64,000 nt of DNA, taken from positions 62,363,222 to 62,427,221 of the forward strand of contig CM022948.1 of assembly GCA_012931725.1 (NCBI GenBank), written 5' to 3'. The first letter of the stretch is position 1; every line of letters begins with the position of its first letter. The notes beneath the pieces are model-generated. The model had not been told where the DNA came from and searched no databases. It was given only the letters and a program-made list of their open reading frames with translations. Origin of the DNA: Litsea cubeba. Its lineage: Eukaryota > Streptophyta > Magnoliopsida > Laurales > Lauraceae. This document shows, in pieces, positions 13,001 through 23,932 of this stretch. The position numbers and the translations under genes are program-made.

Positions 13001-13830
13001 TTCATGTGAGTGATGCTTGAGCCATATTCCCACATGAAAGTTCGTTTTTTTTTCGGTATTCTTTTATTCCGAACCAAAGGTGTTGGTCTAATTCATCCGG
13101 CGTCCCTAAATTAGTATAACACCATGGGTTATGTAGCCCGATGATGTCGGAAGCCTTAGAACAACATATTGTTGGACGGTAAAGCTAACGAGCATGCCCA
13201 AAACCTTATAATTGACTTCTTATCCATCATTGACTCTTCGTATGATCTCTATGCATGCATTTATTTTACGATTTCAGTACTCTTGCATGATATGGCCCAT
13301 GCTCTCATATTTACCTTGTTTAACTTCATGTACCTTGTTATGTACTATGACTAATGGTCCTTAGGCCTTATATGCTTGTATCAGCCCGTCATGTCCTCGA
13401 TCATGCTTACGCTTGTGTATGTTCATGTTACACCCATGTTATGCATATATGTCATGAAATTTTACTGTATACACTCTATTCCTTGAGTCAGCACCACTTA
13501 ACTTCAATCCTATCTCAGTCAGACTCGGCTGAGTGTGAGTTTAGTACATTTTATGAATAAGTTGTAGTTTGGGTTATATATAGGGGTTGACTGGCACCCT
13601 AGGGTCCATGATGGATTTCTCGGGCACTATGCCTCCTAGTGGCACCTCATGTCATATTATGTTTATGCTCATGCTCATGCTCTCATTTAATTCATGATTC
13701 TCTAGTGTCTCATGCTTATTCACGCACTGATCGAGCCTAGGTTACGTTCATTGCCTTCATATGATCTCATATGTTCTTAATCTTCACTTGTTCGCATGTT
13801 ATGCTTTATATCTATATAATATGGGAGAGC
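10048..13830. repeat. Old LTR-retrotransposon-like sequence without coding capacity
   Basis: A TATA-like CCCTATATAAACAGACCC (about 10188) is followed by CT-rich sequence and AGAATTAGGGTTTCTC, the layout of an LTR U3/R region. Later blocks (12300-12480, 13480-13620) have the character of large plant LTRs, such as GGCACCACT, GACTCGGCTGAGTGTG and GTTGACTGGCACCCTAGGG. Related words recur at 17880-17960 and 19060-19200. No polyprotein frame is present. The short frames in this interval have no recognisable domains. Confidence 0.35.
11063..11216. repeat. 54-bp direct repeat, 100-bp period, with a hairpin between
   Basis: The unit AGTCCGTATTGGATGAGAAG...GACATACAAT at 11063-11116 is repeated at 11163-11216 with two mismatches. 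Between them GTGATTATGGAT and ATCCATAATCAC (about 11123-11162) are inverted copies that can form a stem. Confidence 0.85.
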
Positions 13831-13916
13831 AGACTTTGAATCCTAGGACATTTTGGACCCTTGGATCTATGTACATAAATCCAAGGGATATTTTGGACCC
13901 TTGGATTTAAGAGGGG

Positions 13917-14092
13917 AATGCAAAAGGGGGCAGCAAGTTGGAGTTATTTACAAGTATTGCCATCCCCTTTTCTTTTAAATGAAAAGGGGCTAAAAGTTGG
14001 AGAAATTTACAAGTTTTTGCCATCCCCATCAAAAGCAAAAAGGGGCAGCAAGTTTGAGTTATTTCAGGCATTGTCATCCCTTCTTTATTTAA
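13917..14092. repeat. Three diverged ~60-bp tandem units
   Basis: Three successive units each run AAAAGGGGCAGCAAGTTGGAG, then TTATTTACAAG, then TTGCCATCCCC (13917, about 13980, about 14036). Internal AAAGGGG and CCCCTTTT segments can pair. Upstream, CATTTTGGACCCTTGGAT is duplicated at about 13849 and 13890. Confidence 0.7.
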
Positions 14093-14404
14093 AAAAAAAA
14101 ACACTACTTTATTGATGATAAGATGGGACCAAGATAAGAAGATGTGATGAGCAAATTGGGTGAAAGATTTCATGATTCAGTTTTGTTAATAATGAATGAA
14201 TGAATGGAATTATATCATTTGGCAATCAATTAGATTTTTTTTTTTTTGTGGAATCCATTTTATGGCTGGACTTGTTTTCGAGACACATGGAACCTAGGTT
14301 TGGTCGGTCTGAGGCATATCCAGGTCCCAGGTCCGGTGGTGCGTCGTGCCTTCAGGCACAAAAATTTTCTAGTTTATTTATATTGCTTAGTTTTGTTTAA
14401 TGTT

Positions 14405-15050
14405 GCTATATTTTAAAGTTATTGGTGAGGACCTCGTTGCCCCATCCAGAACCCAACGCAGCTCAAGTGGAACCACGCTTGCTCCTAAAACATACTACAG
14501 TCCCGCCCCATGTCTTCGACAGTGAGCATAGCCAACAGAGGGATGTTTGGCCCACCCCGCCATTGCCGGGAAAGGGCGCGGGCTGTCAAGAGAATGACGG
14601 TGGGTCGCCGTGGAACCTCCTAACGACTTCCAGCACATCGAGTGGCTGGGCGGGGATAGCATCGGGGGTTTCGAGCAACGGCAGAGATGCCGATCGAACG
14701 GCTCTGATGAGCTTTATCAGCTAAGGGGAGATCTATGGGGCCCATTAGAAGAGGGTTTGGATGTGCTAATGGGTTTTCTGGGGTCTCTTCTTCTGGGTAG
14801 GAATCGGATTGTGGAGATTGAGAAAAAACAGAGCAGACAGAGAGAAAGAGAGATCCAAAGGAGGAAATGGGGCTTTTCTTCTCCTTATCTTCTTCTTTTG
14901 ATTCTTTGTCTGCAGAGAATAAAACAAGGAGAGATTTTTCTGAGAGGGAGTGAGGTGAGGATGATGTTGGTGGGGAAGAGGAGAGAGGGAGAATAAATAG
15001 GGTAAGAGGAGAGGATGACCGGGAAAAAAGCCCCAAATACTGAACCTGGG
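14405..15050 (-). pseudogene. GC-rich gene-like fragment, unidentified
   Basis: This stretch is distinctly GC- and CpG-richer than its surroundings. On the minus strand a CT-rich leader-like block (14850-15030) precedes an ATG at about 14739 that opens a 41-codon frame closed near 14620. A second minus frame over about 14600-14690 looks equally protein-like, which would fit a frameshifted exon. On the plus strand a 128-codon frame covers 14610-14996. I recognise no family. It could be a captured or decayed host exon. Confidence 0.25.
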
Positions 15051-15063
15051 CATAACTTCTTGT

Positions 15064-15345
15064 CTTTTTTTTTTTTTTTTGCTGGAAAAAGATTCATTTA
15101 TTGAAGAAGTAGAGTTACAAAAACAAGGGGAGGCCCATTTTGATCATTGCAGGGATGAGAAATGAAGCTTAAGAAACATAGAGTAAGTGGGCAAAAAAAA
15201 AAAAACAAAAAAACTGAAGGTCCCAAAAACATTCCCGCAGGCCCAAGTGTCTTTGGTGGATAAGTAAGAGTTGAGATTTGCCCTTTTTAAGGACGAGGAA
15301 AGTGACAAGTCCAGCCAAGCCGCCTCATGCGTTACGGGCACAGCA
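15064..15345 (-). mobile_element. Probable 3' end of an antisense retroposon
   Basis: A 19-nt T run at about 15065-15083 is followed by GCTGGAAAAAGATTCATTTATTG. Read on the minus strand this is an AATAAATGAATC...poly(A) end, as in LINE/SINE tails. No coding domain and no clear target duplication seen. Confidence 0.35.
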
Positions 15346-15750
15346 GAGGGGGAGATGATTGAATCGTCCCTTCATCTGAAAGGAGGAGGGATCACCCACC
15401 CCAATTGCAACGGCTATGAGTTTTTTTTTTGCTGTGGTTGGGAACATAGGAGAGTGGATATTGGTTTTAGTTTTATCTATGTAGATAGGAACATTTGATA
15501 GAGGAATAGGTTGGGTTTAAATTATTGGGGCGATTGGTCAGAGGTTCTTCAAAGTATGACTTCGTTGCAAACAGTAAAAAAAAAAAAAAAACGTAATGTA
15601 GCCAAAAGTCCTCTAACACATTCTCATGCTTGATATGTCTAATTTACCCTTTCTTTAAACCATATCCCATGATTGGTGGGATATCCCATTAATAATGGTC
15701 AACTACCATTTAATTGGTCACGATCAATGGAATCTCATTAATGAGATTTT

Positions 15751-16495
15751 CAAATAAATTCTAGAACACACAAATAAATTTAAAAAAATGAAATAAATTA
15801 AAAAAAGAAATAAATTTCAAAAGAACGTAAATAAATTTAAAAAGACGTAAATAAATTTCAAAAGATCCAAATAAATCTCAAAAAATATAAATAAATTTAA
15901 AAAGAAGAAAATAAATTTCAAAAGAAGAAAATAAATTTTTAAAAAATGTAAATAAATTTTAAAAGACTCAAATAAACTTCAAAAGGCGTAAATAAAATTA
16001 AAAAATGAAAAATAAGTTTAAAAAAAACGCAAATACATTTGCCAAAACTAAGATAACCCAATTTTCCAAATTAGTGAAAAATCTGGCAAAACCTCAAGTA
16101 TTTTTGTCAAAAACTCAGTTAAATTTATTCCAAAAATACAAATAAATTTCAAAAGACACAAATAAAATTAAAAAACACAAATAAATCTAAGGAAATACAA
16201 ATAAATTTGCCAAAAACACAAAAGATTCGTTCAAAAACTTAGTTAAAACTTTTAAAATGGAGATAAATTTTTCAGAAACTCACTAATATTTTTCAAAAAC
16301 TCAAAGAAAATTGCCAAAAACTCAGATAGATTTGTTTAAAACTCAGATAAATTTGTTCCAGAACGCAGATAAATAGTCAAAAACTCAGATAAATTTGTAC
16401 AGAACTTAGAAAAATTTATTTCAGAACTTAGATAAATTTGCGCAAAATTCAAATAAATTTGATAAAAAAATAAAAAACTCAAATAAATTTGACTT
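15751..16495. repeat. AT-rich ~20-bp minisatellite (AAATAAATTTCAAAAG / ACTCAGATAAATTTG)
   Basis: About 35 diverged copies of AAATAAATTTCAAAAGACG grade rightward into ACTCAGATAAATTTGTTC. On the minus strand the right part reads as repeated Asn-Leu-Ser-Glu-Phe-like blocks, a by-product of the period. A shorter array of the same unit lies at 19490-19610. Confidence 0.75.
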
Positions 16496-16779
16496 TGATA
16501 GAGCCAACAAACCACGCAGGTCCAGAACACCATTCTCCCTAAAAGAGAAAAACCAAGAAATCAAAACCAATGTCGCTCAGGCTCAATTTGCGATAAGCGG
16601 ATCTTGAGGACGCCCTTATTGGCTTGATCAGGAGGTTTTGGCTAATGGCTTAAACATATGGTAAGAAAAACAATTCAGCATAGCTAGAATCTACACCTCA
16701 AGGAATTTGGAGCATTATCCCTTTGATGTGAAATAGTCTGGATCACTGAACCATGGGCCCATGGATGGCCATGTGTGGA

Positions 16780-17110
16780 TCAACTTTTGTTGCAGCCTGT
16801 GCCTTTTGACACAATGCAGAGTCCGACTTTCATCTGGTTAATATCATGGATGCGTGTCGAGTCCTGATCCGCCACGCCTCCACCGCCGGCCATCAGATCA
16901 ACGACCCAATCGTTACAGCCCTGCAAGTTGAAGAAGCTTTCCGTGTTATAGGAAATGAAAACACTACTTTCCCATACACCCCAGACCATTGGACGCCTCA
17001 TCCCCATCTTCCCACAGCACACGTTCTGTAACAGAACGTCTCCATACAAGAGCTCCTCGCCTGGGATATTAAAACTGCTGCCATCGTGGGCTCCACTGAT
17101 CAAGAACCCA
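16780..17110 (-). pseudogene. GC-rich captured-exon candidate inside element A, unidentified
   Basis: The minus strand is open for 107 codons (17103-16780), with balanced amino-acid composition unlike the surrounding AT-rich repeats. The sharp rise in GC within a TIR element suggests a captured host gene fragment. I do not recognise the protein. Confidence 0.3.
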
Positions 17111-17521
17111 TGATGTGTCTGATCTCTAAGGTCCCCACTAGTGGATCAATGGTTCAAATTTGAAGAAGAAGAAAAGGGCTATGGTTAGGTTCTGTCCATG
17201 TCCGGATTGAAGAAGACGAAGAGGGAGAATGAAAGATTTAAAATTTTATGCCTAATCAGTTGAAAGGGAAAATCAGTCATGAAAATGTATGAGGTGGCGT
17301 ATCTAGGGACCTCTCGCCATGAGGTGTCGTATCTAGGGACCTCTCGCCGAAATTTATCCAAGCTACATGGACTACAAGCCTTAGAGGAAAAGTTGATGGA
17401 CTGAAGGCCTTACAAGACCTCTCTGAGGGACCTTTCGCTAATTTACTCTTAATTATTTAGGAAAGGAAGAAGATGGGTTAGGAATTATATGTGTTTTCAG
17501 TTTTGTTTTTAGATATTATAT

Positions 17522-17650
17522 ATGGGAGATGCTCCTATGAGAGCATCTCTCACCTTACTATGAGAGATAAAGTGGGGGCCCTAAATGTGAGGGCCCCCAC
17601 TTTATCTCTCATAGTAAGGTGAGAGATGCTCTCATAGGAGCATCTCCCAT
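17522..17650. repeat. Perfect 61-bp-arm hairpin with 7-nt loop
   Basis: The arm 17522-17582 (starting ATGGGAGATGCTCCTATGAG) is exactly the reverse complement of 17590-17650. The loop is AAATGTG. Each arm also contains a smaller GAGATGCTC/GAGCATCTC inverted repeat. TA-rich sequence lies on both sides (TTATATAT, TTATATATATA), suggesting a MITE inserted into a TA-rich target. The arms are identical, so it is young or under gene conversion. It could fold as a long-stem precursor if transcribed. Confidence 0.9.
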
Positions 17651-18198
17651 TATATATATAGTTATACTTCTTTATTTTTTTCTAATGGAGGAGTTGCATT
17701 TGGAGGATTCACAAATTTAAGTTGTTCTCCGTTTCAGTGGTTTAAGGCGGGGAGTTTATTATGTTTATGCTTTCCCAAAACTAAAGACTGATAATTGATA
17801 TTGCTAATTAAATGAATAATTGGCATATTTATAAGTGTTTTGACAAATTACATAAATTTCTTCCTAAGTCATTTGTTTAATCAGTGTAGGACTCGGCTAG
17901 GTGTGGATTTAGCCTTGCTTATGGTAGCTGAAGTTTAGCTCTTGTGTGGGAGTGACTCTGTCTACACCATTGGATTGAGGGTCAGTTTGATTGTTTTATA
18001 TAAAGCTATTAAACTTGTGTACCACAGATGAATGAGTTAGAGATATTAGATTGATTTCAGATTTGATATCAAGGTTGGCCCCACTTGAATCTTTCGATCC
18101 CCCTTGTTCCATGATTTGTGGGTCCCAAGTGGGCCCTACTAGGTGGCTTGTACCGTGAGACGGTAAGGGAAGCTTGTACAAGAGCATATTATATATAT

Positions 18199-18560
18199 AT
18201 ATAGAGCAAGGCTCTTCTAAGCTTAGATTTCGTAAGCTAACGCTTCTGGGGCCCATTCTTGGTCCATCCAAATGGACCAAACACACAACCCCTTTAAATT
18301 GCACATGCCCACCAACTTTTGGTCAAATCCAAATTTACTAGACCGTTGGATCGACTATGTACCAATCTGAATGCACCGTTGACCATTAAGCTTTTGGTGC
18401 CCAGATGGAGATGATAGAAATCAAGGAGGGTCTCAGGGAGTCATTGAAATCCCCCCACCCCCATCCCCATGTGGGTCCCCAAGTGGGCCCCACCACGTAA
18501 TTGAGCTTATTTCAGCTTACCTTATCCTAAGCTTCAGCTTAGGAGAGCTGGCCCCATATA
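18199..18560. mobile_element. MITE-like element flanked by (TA)n
   Basis: TATATATATATA is followed by a GGCTCTTCTAAGCTTAG-type start. The right end is GCTTAGGAGAGCTGGCCCC followed by TATATATATATA. The two ends are imperfect inverted copies (GCTCTYCTAAGCTKAG), and GTGGGCCCCAC words lie subterminally. A TA target is plausible. No open frame of note. Confidence 0.45.
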
Positions 18561-18574
18561 TATATATATATATT

Positions 18575-19270
18575 TATGGAAAAAATTCATGTGCATTCAT
18601 CCCTCACCATAATATGGTGAGGGACAATATAATGCGGCCAACTTTATAGTACATCTGAATCATTTACATACATGAGACCTCCTTAAGTACACTAGATCCA
18701 TCAACTTTTCACCTATCCAAATGGATTGGACCGTTGGATCAAAGGTCAATTTTTTTTCTTTAATATAAAGTTGTTAAATTTGTGGGCCACGGATGAAGGG
18801 GTTAGAAGCATGGGATTGACCCCAAACTTGATATATCGTGGGGCTTGTGATACCATTAGTTTATACCTTGCTTAGCTCTCACCACGATCATGCCGCTTGC
18901 AAATAGACTTGTGTTACTTGATTCATTGATGGTATTTATATTTCTTGGATAATCAAGCCTAGTTGTACGCATTATTGTAATTCTTGCAATCACTCATCTT
19001 TAAGCCCATATTTGATGTAGCATGTTTATGCTTATTATACTTGCTTACTTATTAGGTTACGTAAACTTAACTCGCTATCCTTGACATTATAAATGACAAC
19101 ACCGCCATCTTTGACTTAGAGGTAAAGGGAGCTGAGGAGATGTCGCAAGGGATAGCTGAGTGGACCTCGGATGATGCCATTTAGACGTCACAGGGGCTCG
19201 TGAGTAACCTCACATTTGTTATAGTTACTTTATCCTATTATAGTAGTTGTTAGCGATTGTTGGATTGGGG
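18575..19270. other. Unassigned; short hairpin and LTR-like words
   Basis: CCCTCACCATAATATGGTGAGGG (about 18600) is a short perfect stem. The part from about 18860 to 19200 resembles the 3' part of large plant LTRs, with words similar to those around 9470-9560. No gene seen. Confidence 0.3.
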
Positions 19271-19276
19271 CGTTTG

Positions 19277-20480
19277 GCCGCAGGTCCCTCAACATTGCAT
19301 TTTATTGTAAAAGGTCCACGTTTTTTTTTCGTAGAGGCAAAGGTCCATTTTCAAGTTTTAAACAGTTAAAAAGTCCAAAATGACCCTCATGGATACACTC
19401 TCCGCGTTATTAAAAAAACAATGAAAATTAGGTCATAAATCTTGTGAAGATGAAACGCTGAAAATCAGGCTGTAAATTTCATCACATAAAGTCAGATAAA
19501 TTTATCAGAGTTTGTTTCATTGTTTATAAATTTATCTGAACTTGTTTCAAAACTCAAATAAATTCATACTAAACTCAGATAAATTGACTCCAAACTCAGA
19601 TAAATTCAGAATAGGGGTGATGCTACTCTTCTCTCTCTCTTGGCGCACAAATCCAGGCAATAGACAACCTTTGTTACGTGTTCTCTGCTTGACTCCTCTT
19701 TTGCTAGAGTAAACAAAGGAGAGAAAAAGAATTTCGTCCACTCCTTATCGCAAGATCCGAACCGATCTGCTATGCTTTCGGCTTCTACAAAACTTCCTCA
19801 ATAGGTTCTGCAACATCGTTGGGACATCTCTACACATGCTAGGTGGAAAAGGGCTCTTGGTTGGGACATCTCTATCCATTGCAGTTCTAGATTGGGCTCT
19901 CATCTAGATACTGCCCACACGTCAAAGTTTCCAGTCGGTGATTCCCATCTGCACATTGCACTGCCATCATAAGCAAGTCCGTTCTTGCAGAACAATAGGA
20001 CATCCTCACATTCAAGAGAATCCTTCAGAGTATCGTCACTACAAATGATGAGTCTATCTCAATCGAAAGTGTAGAGAGGACATCAGTTGCTTCCAAGTGA
20101 GGGACAGTATGTTGGTAACCAGTCAACTAGAAGTTACCCCTCTAATGGTAGAATCTTCAGGTTCTGTAAAACTTCCTCAACAAGTTTTGCAACATCATTC
20201 CCACCCATTTGAATTTCGAAATTTCATCTAAAACTAAATAATAAAATCTGTTAGAGGGGAAAATCACTCACGAAATATCATGTTAAGGAGCTTAAAACTC
20301 GGGATTAAATTCGTGGCATAACTTTGGACGGTTAGAAGGGCAAATCAGTCATACAAATGTATGATCTGCGATACTTAGGGAGCTCCGGCTAAAATAAATC
20401 TAGGCTCATGGACTAGAAGCCTTAATCGAAAATTCTGTGGATTAGAGGTCTTAAACGACAATATTAAGAGATTTCCGGCT
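19277..20480. mobile_element. Non-autonomous TIR element B, relative of element A
   Basis: The left end is GCCGCAGGTCCCTCAACATTG (19277). The reverse complement of the right end (AGCCGGAAATCTCTTAATATTG) is a diverged copy. The right subterminal region repeats GGACTAGAAGCCTTAATCG and GGATTAGAGGTCTTAAACG, as in element A. A short ACTCAGATAAATT minisatellite lies at 19490-19610. Between about 19740 and 20200 the minus strand has an open stretch of about 45 codons with protein-like composition that I cannot name. Confidence 0.5.
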
Positions 20481-20521
20481 AATTTTCCCTTGTTGGATTT
20501 GGGATGTACTTAAAATACTTT

Positions 20522-20574
20522 TAACTGCAGTACTATTTGGACTTGTTTATGCTCTGATTGCAAGATTTACCTTA
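20522..20574. repeat. Left 53-bp direct repeat flanking the Pack-type element
   Basis: TAACTGCAGTACTATTTGGA...TTTACCTTA is repeated in the same orientation at 21706-21758, with five mismatches by eye. The copies bracket the TIR element at 20606-21697. Confidence 0.85.
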
Positions 20575-20605
20575 GAGGATTTTACCAAAAAAAAAAAAAA
20601 AAAAA

Positions 20606-21697
20606 GATTTGGTGACCAGTGGACCGAAAAGATGATTTTAACCGAGCTTGCACCAGATTAGTCATTTTGCCCGAAAACGTGTTTTTTTTTAGCATTTTTT
20701 ACTAGCGTCCCTATCGACCTTTGTTTTATAATGTTAAGGGTCCCTAGTGAGCATGCGGTGTACACTTATAAATGAACAGAACTCACCCTCATTCCTTATT
20801 CTTGGTGAAAAAAAGACGATACTCGACTTGCTTTCCCTTCATAGGTCATTCCCACCTCTTAAAGACCATTAAAGCCACATGCCTTTGTTTGGTGGAGAAC
20901 ATTAAAGTGCATTCACGATCTTTTCTTCAACATCTTCCTCTTCCTTTGATTCAACAATAGTTTCTCCATCACCACCAACAGGAAGCTCCATCGCTTCTTC
21001 AAATCCCATGAGATTCCACCCCCTCCACATCACAAGCCATCGCCTCCTCAAAAACCTCATCCCCTCCGTATCCCTCCTCCGGTGAAATCCAGAAACCCCT
21101 CTCTCCCCAATTCCCGACTGCAAATCCTCGTTTTCTACCGCCATTGACTCTACGACAGCACCAACACTGTTTTCCAACACAAAAAATTGGATTAATCTAC
21201 AAAACTTTAAATTCAACTAAAAAATCTCAAACTGCAAGTCCACAGCTCAAATAAACCTTAATTTCAAATCAAACTTCACAACTAAGATGTAAAAAACTGA
21301 ACTCTGAGACGAGAAACAAAAGGCAATCTGATTAATCGATTCAAACGAGAGATTGGGGAAGCAAGAACAGTAAATTCTAGGATTTTTATGAATGAAATGA
21401 CCGATTAAAGAGACCAAAATAACATCGAAAGGAGAAATAGCTGAGATCACTGACCTTTTTATCTTTTATCTTTTATCTTCTTCTTCTGTTGCTGTTGCAG
21501 TTGGGATTGGGGTCTCCAGGGATTTCTGTGAAGGTTACGATACATTGTAGGGTCACTAGGGACCCTAAACGTTATAAAACAATGGTCGATAGGGACGCTA
21601 GTAGAAAGTGCTATAAAAAACACGTTTTTAGGCAAAAATGACTGATCTGGTGCAAGGTCAGTTAAAATCATCTTTTTGGTCCACTGGTCACCTAATC
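20606..21697. mobile_element. Pack-type TIR element with ~150-bp TIRs around gene-like sequence
   Basis: The left TIR (20606-about 20755, GATTTGGTGACCAGTGGACC) is the inverted copy of the right TIR (about 21540-21697), roughly 85-90% identical by eye. Both contain CTAGCGTCCCTATCGACC and ACACGTTTTT-type words. Long TIRs around gene-like sequence is the Pack-MULE layout. A 19-nt A run sits at the left edge, so a 9-bp target duplication could not be recognised. No transposase. The superfamily is inferred. Confidence 0.65.
20770..21470 (-). pseudogene. Captured gene-like cargo of the Pack-type element, unidentified
   Basis: The cargo has exon-like composition: a CT-rich stretch, then CCACCCCCTCCACATCACAAGCC, with a 104-codon minus frame at 20902-21216. 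Flanking AT-rich parts look like intron sequence. I recognise no domain, so the source gene is unknown. Confidence 0.3.
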
Positions 21698-21705
21698 CTT
21701 TTGGA

Positions 21706-21758
21706 TAATTGTAGTACTATTTAGACTTATTTATGCTCTGATTGCAAGTTTTACCTTA
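21706..21758. repeat. Right 53-bp direct repeat flanking the Pack-type element
   Basis: Same-orientation partner of 20522-20574 (TAATTGTAGTACTATTTAGA...TTTACCTTA). Too long for a transposase target duplication. Confidence 0.85.
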
Positions 21759-22279
21759 TGTTCTACAATTTTATGTGGGATGTAATGCAATTATTGGTCA
21801 CACAAGCTTCTGATGACATGTGATTAAATCAAGACGAAAACTTGTACTTATTCTTAGGTGTGGGGCAAACATCATCATTAATCAACCCTACACCCATTGA
21901 ACCCCGAAATACGGCCTGCAGGTAATCCGCCCTATTTTCTGAGGAATTAAAAAAATTAGCCCATTTTTGCACTTTACCGCGAGGAAAAGCTGCTGCATCA
22001 AAAGTGAATTTGACTGCAATGCAGAAAACCATTTCTGGAATCCTCTTTTTGCGTGGAAAACTGAATATATAAATGTGTCCTAAAGGGCATATGCAGAGAG
22101 GCTATGTTCCCAGCTTAAATTCTAAGTTATATAATGATCAGGAGAGGCAAGAATATTGCTGTGACATACCAACTATTTCAATAAATTAGGAGAGAAATAG
22201 GACAATAAACATGGTCTAAACATGGTCTAAACCTTTGTTTTACTCTAGATCTTCAAACACATTGAAATTACTTGGTCAT

Positions 22280-22634
22280 TTTCTTTATTTTATTACAAAT
22301 GCAATTTCTTAAAACATTTACCCATCTCCCCTTCCCCCCCCAAAAAAAAAAAAACAAACAACAAACAAAACAAAATAAAATAGAATAAAAATCAGTTCAT
22401 TATGTGTTATTTAGAAAAAGAACAAAGAATGACAGTTATCACAGCTCGGGGCAGCTAAAATCTCTCTAGATTTGAAATCATGGCCTCAAGGTAGAAATGA
22501 CCACTGTACAATTGAGGTATTCTTCACACTGATCACTGTACAATTGAGCAAATTCTTCAACCCTTCTCACAGTAGTAGGAGAGAGCTTCTCTCTGTCAGA
22601 AGACTGGCCATCATCAAGAATGCCCAAGGGTGCA
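22280..22634 (-). other. Probable 3' UTR of the RBM48 gene
   Basis: Downstream of the stop codon on the minus strand, an AATAAAATAAAG motif (plus-strand complement about 22283-22295) could serve as polyadenylation signal. CTCAATTGTACAGTG occurs twice about 30 nt apart (22500-22550). Confidence 0.4.
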
Positions 22635-22712
22635 TCAAATTCTTCTTCTGTTGTCCACTCGTGTTTTCTTGCACGCTGGTCCAGCTTCTACACTCTTTCC
22701 ACTTGCTTGTAT
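22635..22712 (-). CDS. RBM48: RBM48 exon 8 (stop codon)
   Basis: Acceptor TGTGTAG|A. It encodes IQASGKSVEAGPACKK then TRVDNRRRI and a TGA stop ending at 22635. The basic C-terminus matches plant RBM48 proteins. Confidence 0.93.
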   Translation of the reverse strand: MQASGKSVEAGPACKKTRVDNRRRI

Positions 22713-23897
22713 CTACACAACAAAGGGGTTTTAGAATGATAGGAGTTGGCTTGAGAAAATCCACAAGATACGTTCTAACTATAAAATTATTACTGTCAAG
22801 ATCTTCCCACCTTATCGAGCTTCTCCCTGACCACTCGAACTGTCTCATTCATTGATGAGGATGGAAAGTAATCCTGTAATAGGAGAAAAAAGAGCTAAAG
22901 TTTGTATAATCACAAGCGAACAAACAGAAGAAAATTTCCATCACTTCCGAAGGACCTTCGAATATCAACACACACACAGAAAATCCATCTAAGACAATAA
23001 CATGGTCAGAATTTGGCGAAAAAGTGTACGACAATATAGCTATGATTGATTTGCCCATATTCAGATTAATCATCAATTTCATGGTTTCAGGTGTGTGCAT
23101 TTGGTACAGTTGCAGTCTTGAGAAAGGGGTTCCTACCTTTAACAGAATTTCATTAAAAAACAGGAAGACAAATTTAAATAGAGAAAAACATAAATAATTT
23201 GGCTAAAAGATTTAAGACACAAGCATGGCATTAAAAAAATTTCTTATAAAAAGAGAGTATCATGTTGTTAAATTCAATTCAATTCCACCTCCTTGCATTT
23301 ATAGTTCAATTTAGCTTTCCACACACCGGCACAATGCAGCTACGATGTCAGTCAGCACAATTGTTGCCTAATTTCCTTTTATGTCAAAATGAAAAACAAA
23401 ATCTGGTGATCATTTCAGCAAGGTGAATGCATGGAAAAGGGATCCTTTGTGGCACAACAACCGAGAACTACCCTGGTTCTTGACGGGGAAGAGATCCTTT
23501 GAAAATGAAAGAAGCTTTTGAGAGAATTAACGGAGATGAGTGCCCATCCTTTCAATTTATATATCATTATTTGCCACAATTGTAAAGATTGCAATGGCAC
23601 AAATCCCCTTTGATTGGGGCAAATTACATCAAATTGCCCATCTAAAAAAGAATGTACACTTGACTGCAAGATTTAGTCTATGGTGTCAAAAACTACCATA
23701 ATAGACCCATGGCCCATGAATGGTGCCAGTTGACCAGAATTGATAGTTCCACTGCCACATCACTTCTTTCTTTCTTTATTCCCCTCTTTTTCTCCCCAAA
23801 GTGTACTGATTTTTAGCTCCTAAATTTTAGAATTCATGCAATGGATGACGTAGAAATAACCACCCAATATGGTCAAATGCACCCCCCCCCCCCCCCC

Positions 23898-23932
<35 letters not shown>

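Larger units (their letters stand above)
15601..17440. mobile_element. Non-autonomous TIR element A with AT-rich minisatellite core
   Basis: The left end GCCAAAAGTCCTCTAACAC (15602) and the reverse complement of the right end (AGCGAAAGGTCCCTCAGAG) are similar, and match the ends of element B at 19277-20480. Near the right end, GGACTACAAGCCTTAGAGG and related words repeat (17365-17425), as they do in element B (20405-20450). The core is a ~20-bp-period AT-rich array. A GC-rich segment at 16780-17110 resembles captured exon sequence. No transposase is present. The superfamily is not established and no target duplication was identified. Confidence 0.5.

Noticed and set aside
14610..15053. Overlapping 128-, 138- and 95-codon frames on both strands
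   Set aside because: Arise from GC-rich and CT-rich sequence. No domain; kept only as an unidentified gene-like fragment.
22490..22695. Alternative minus frame through RBM48 exon 8 and the 3' UTR, about 70 codons, protein-like
   Set aside because: The frame used in exon 8 gives the conserved KKTRVDNRRRI end and joins exon 7 in phase. The other frame starts after a stop and has no upstream exon.
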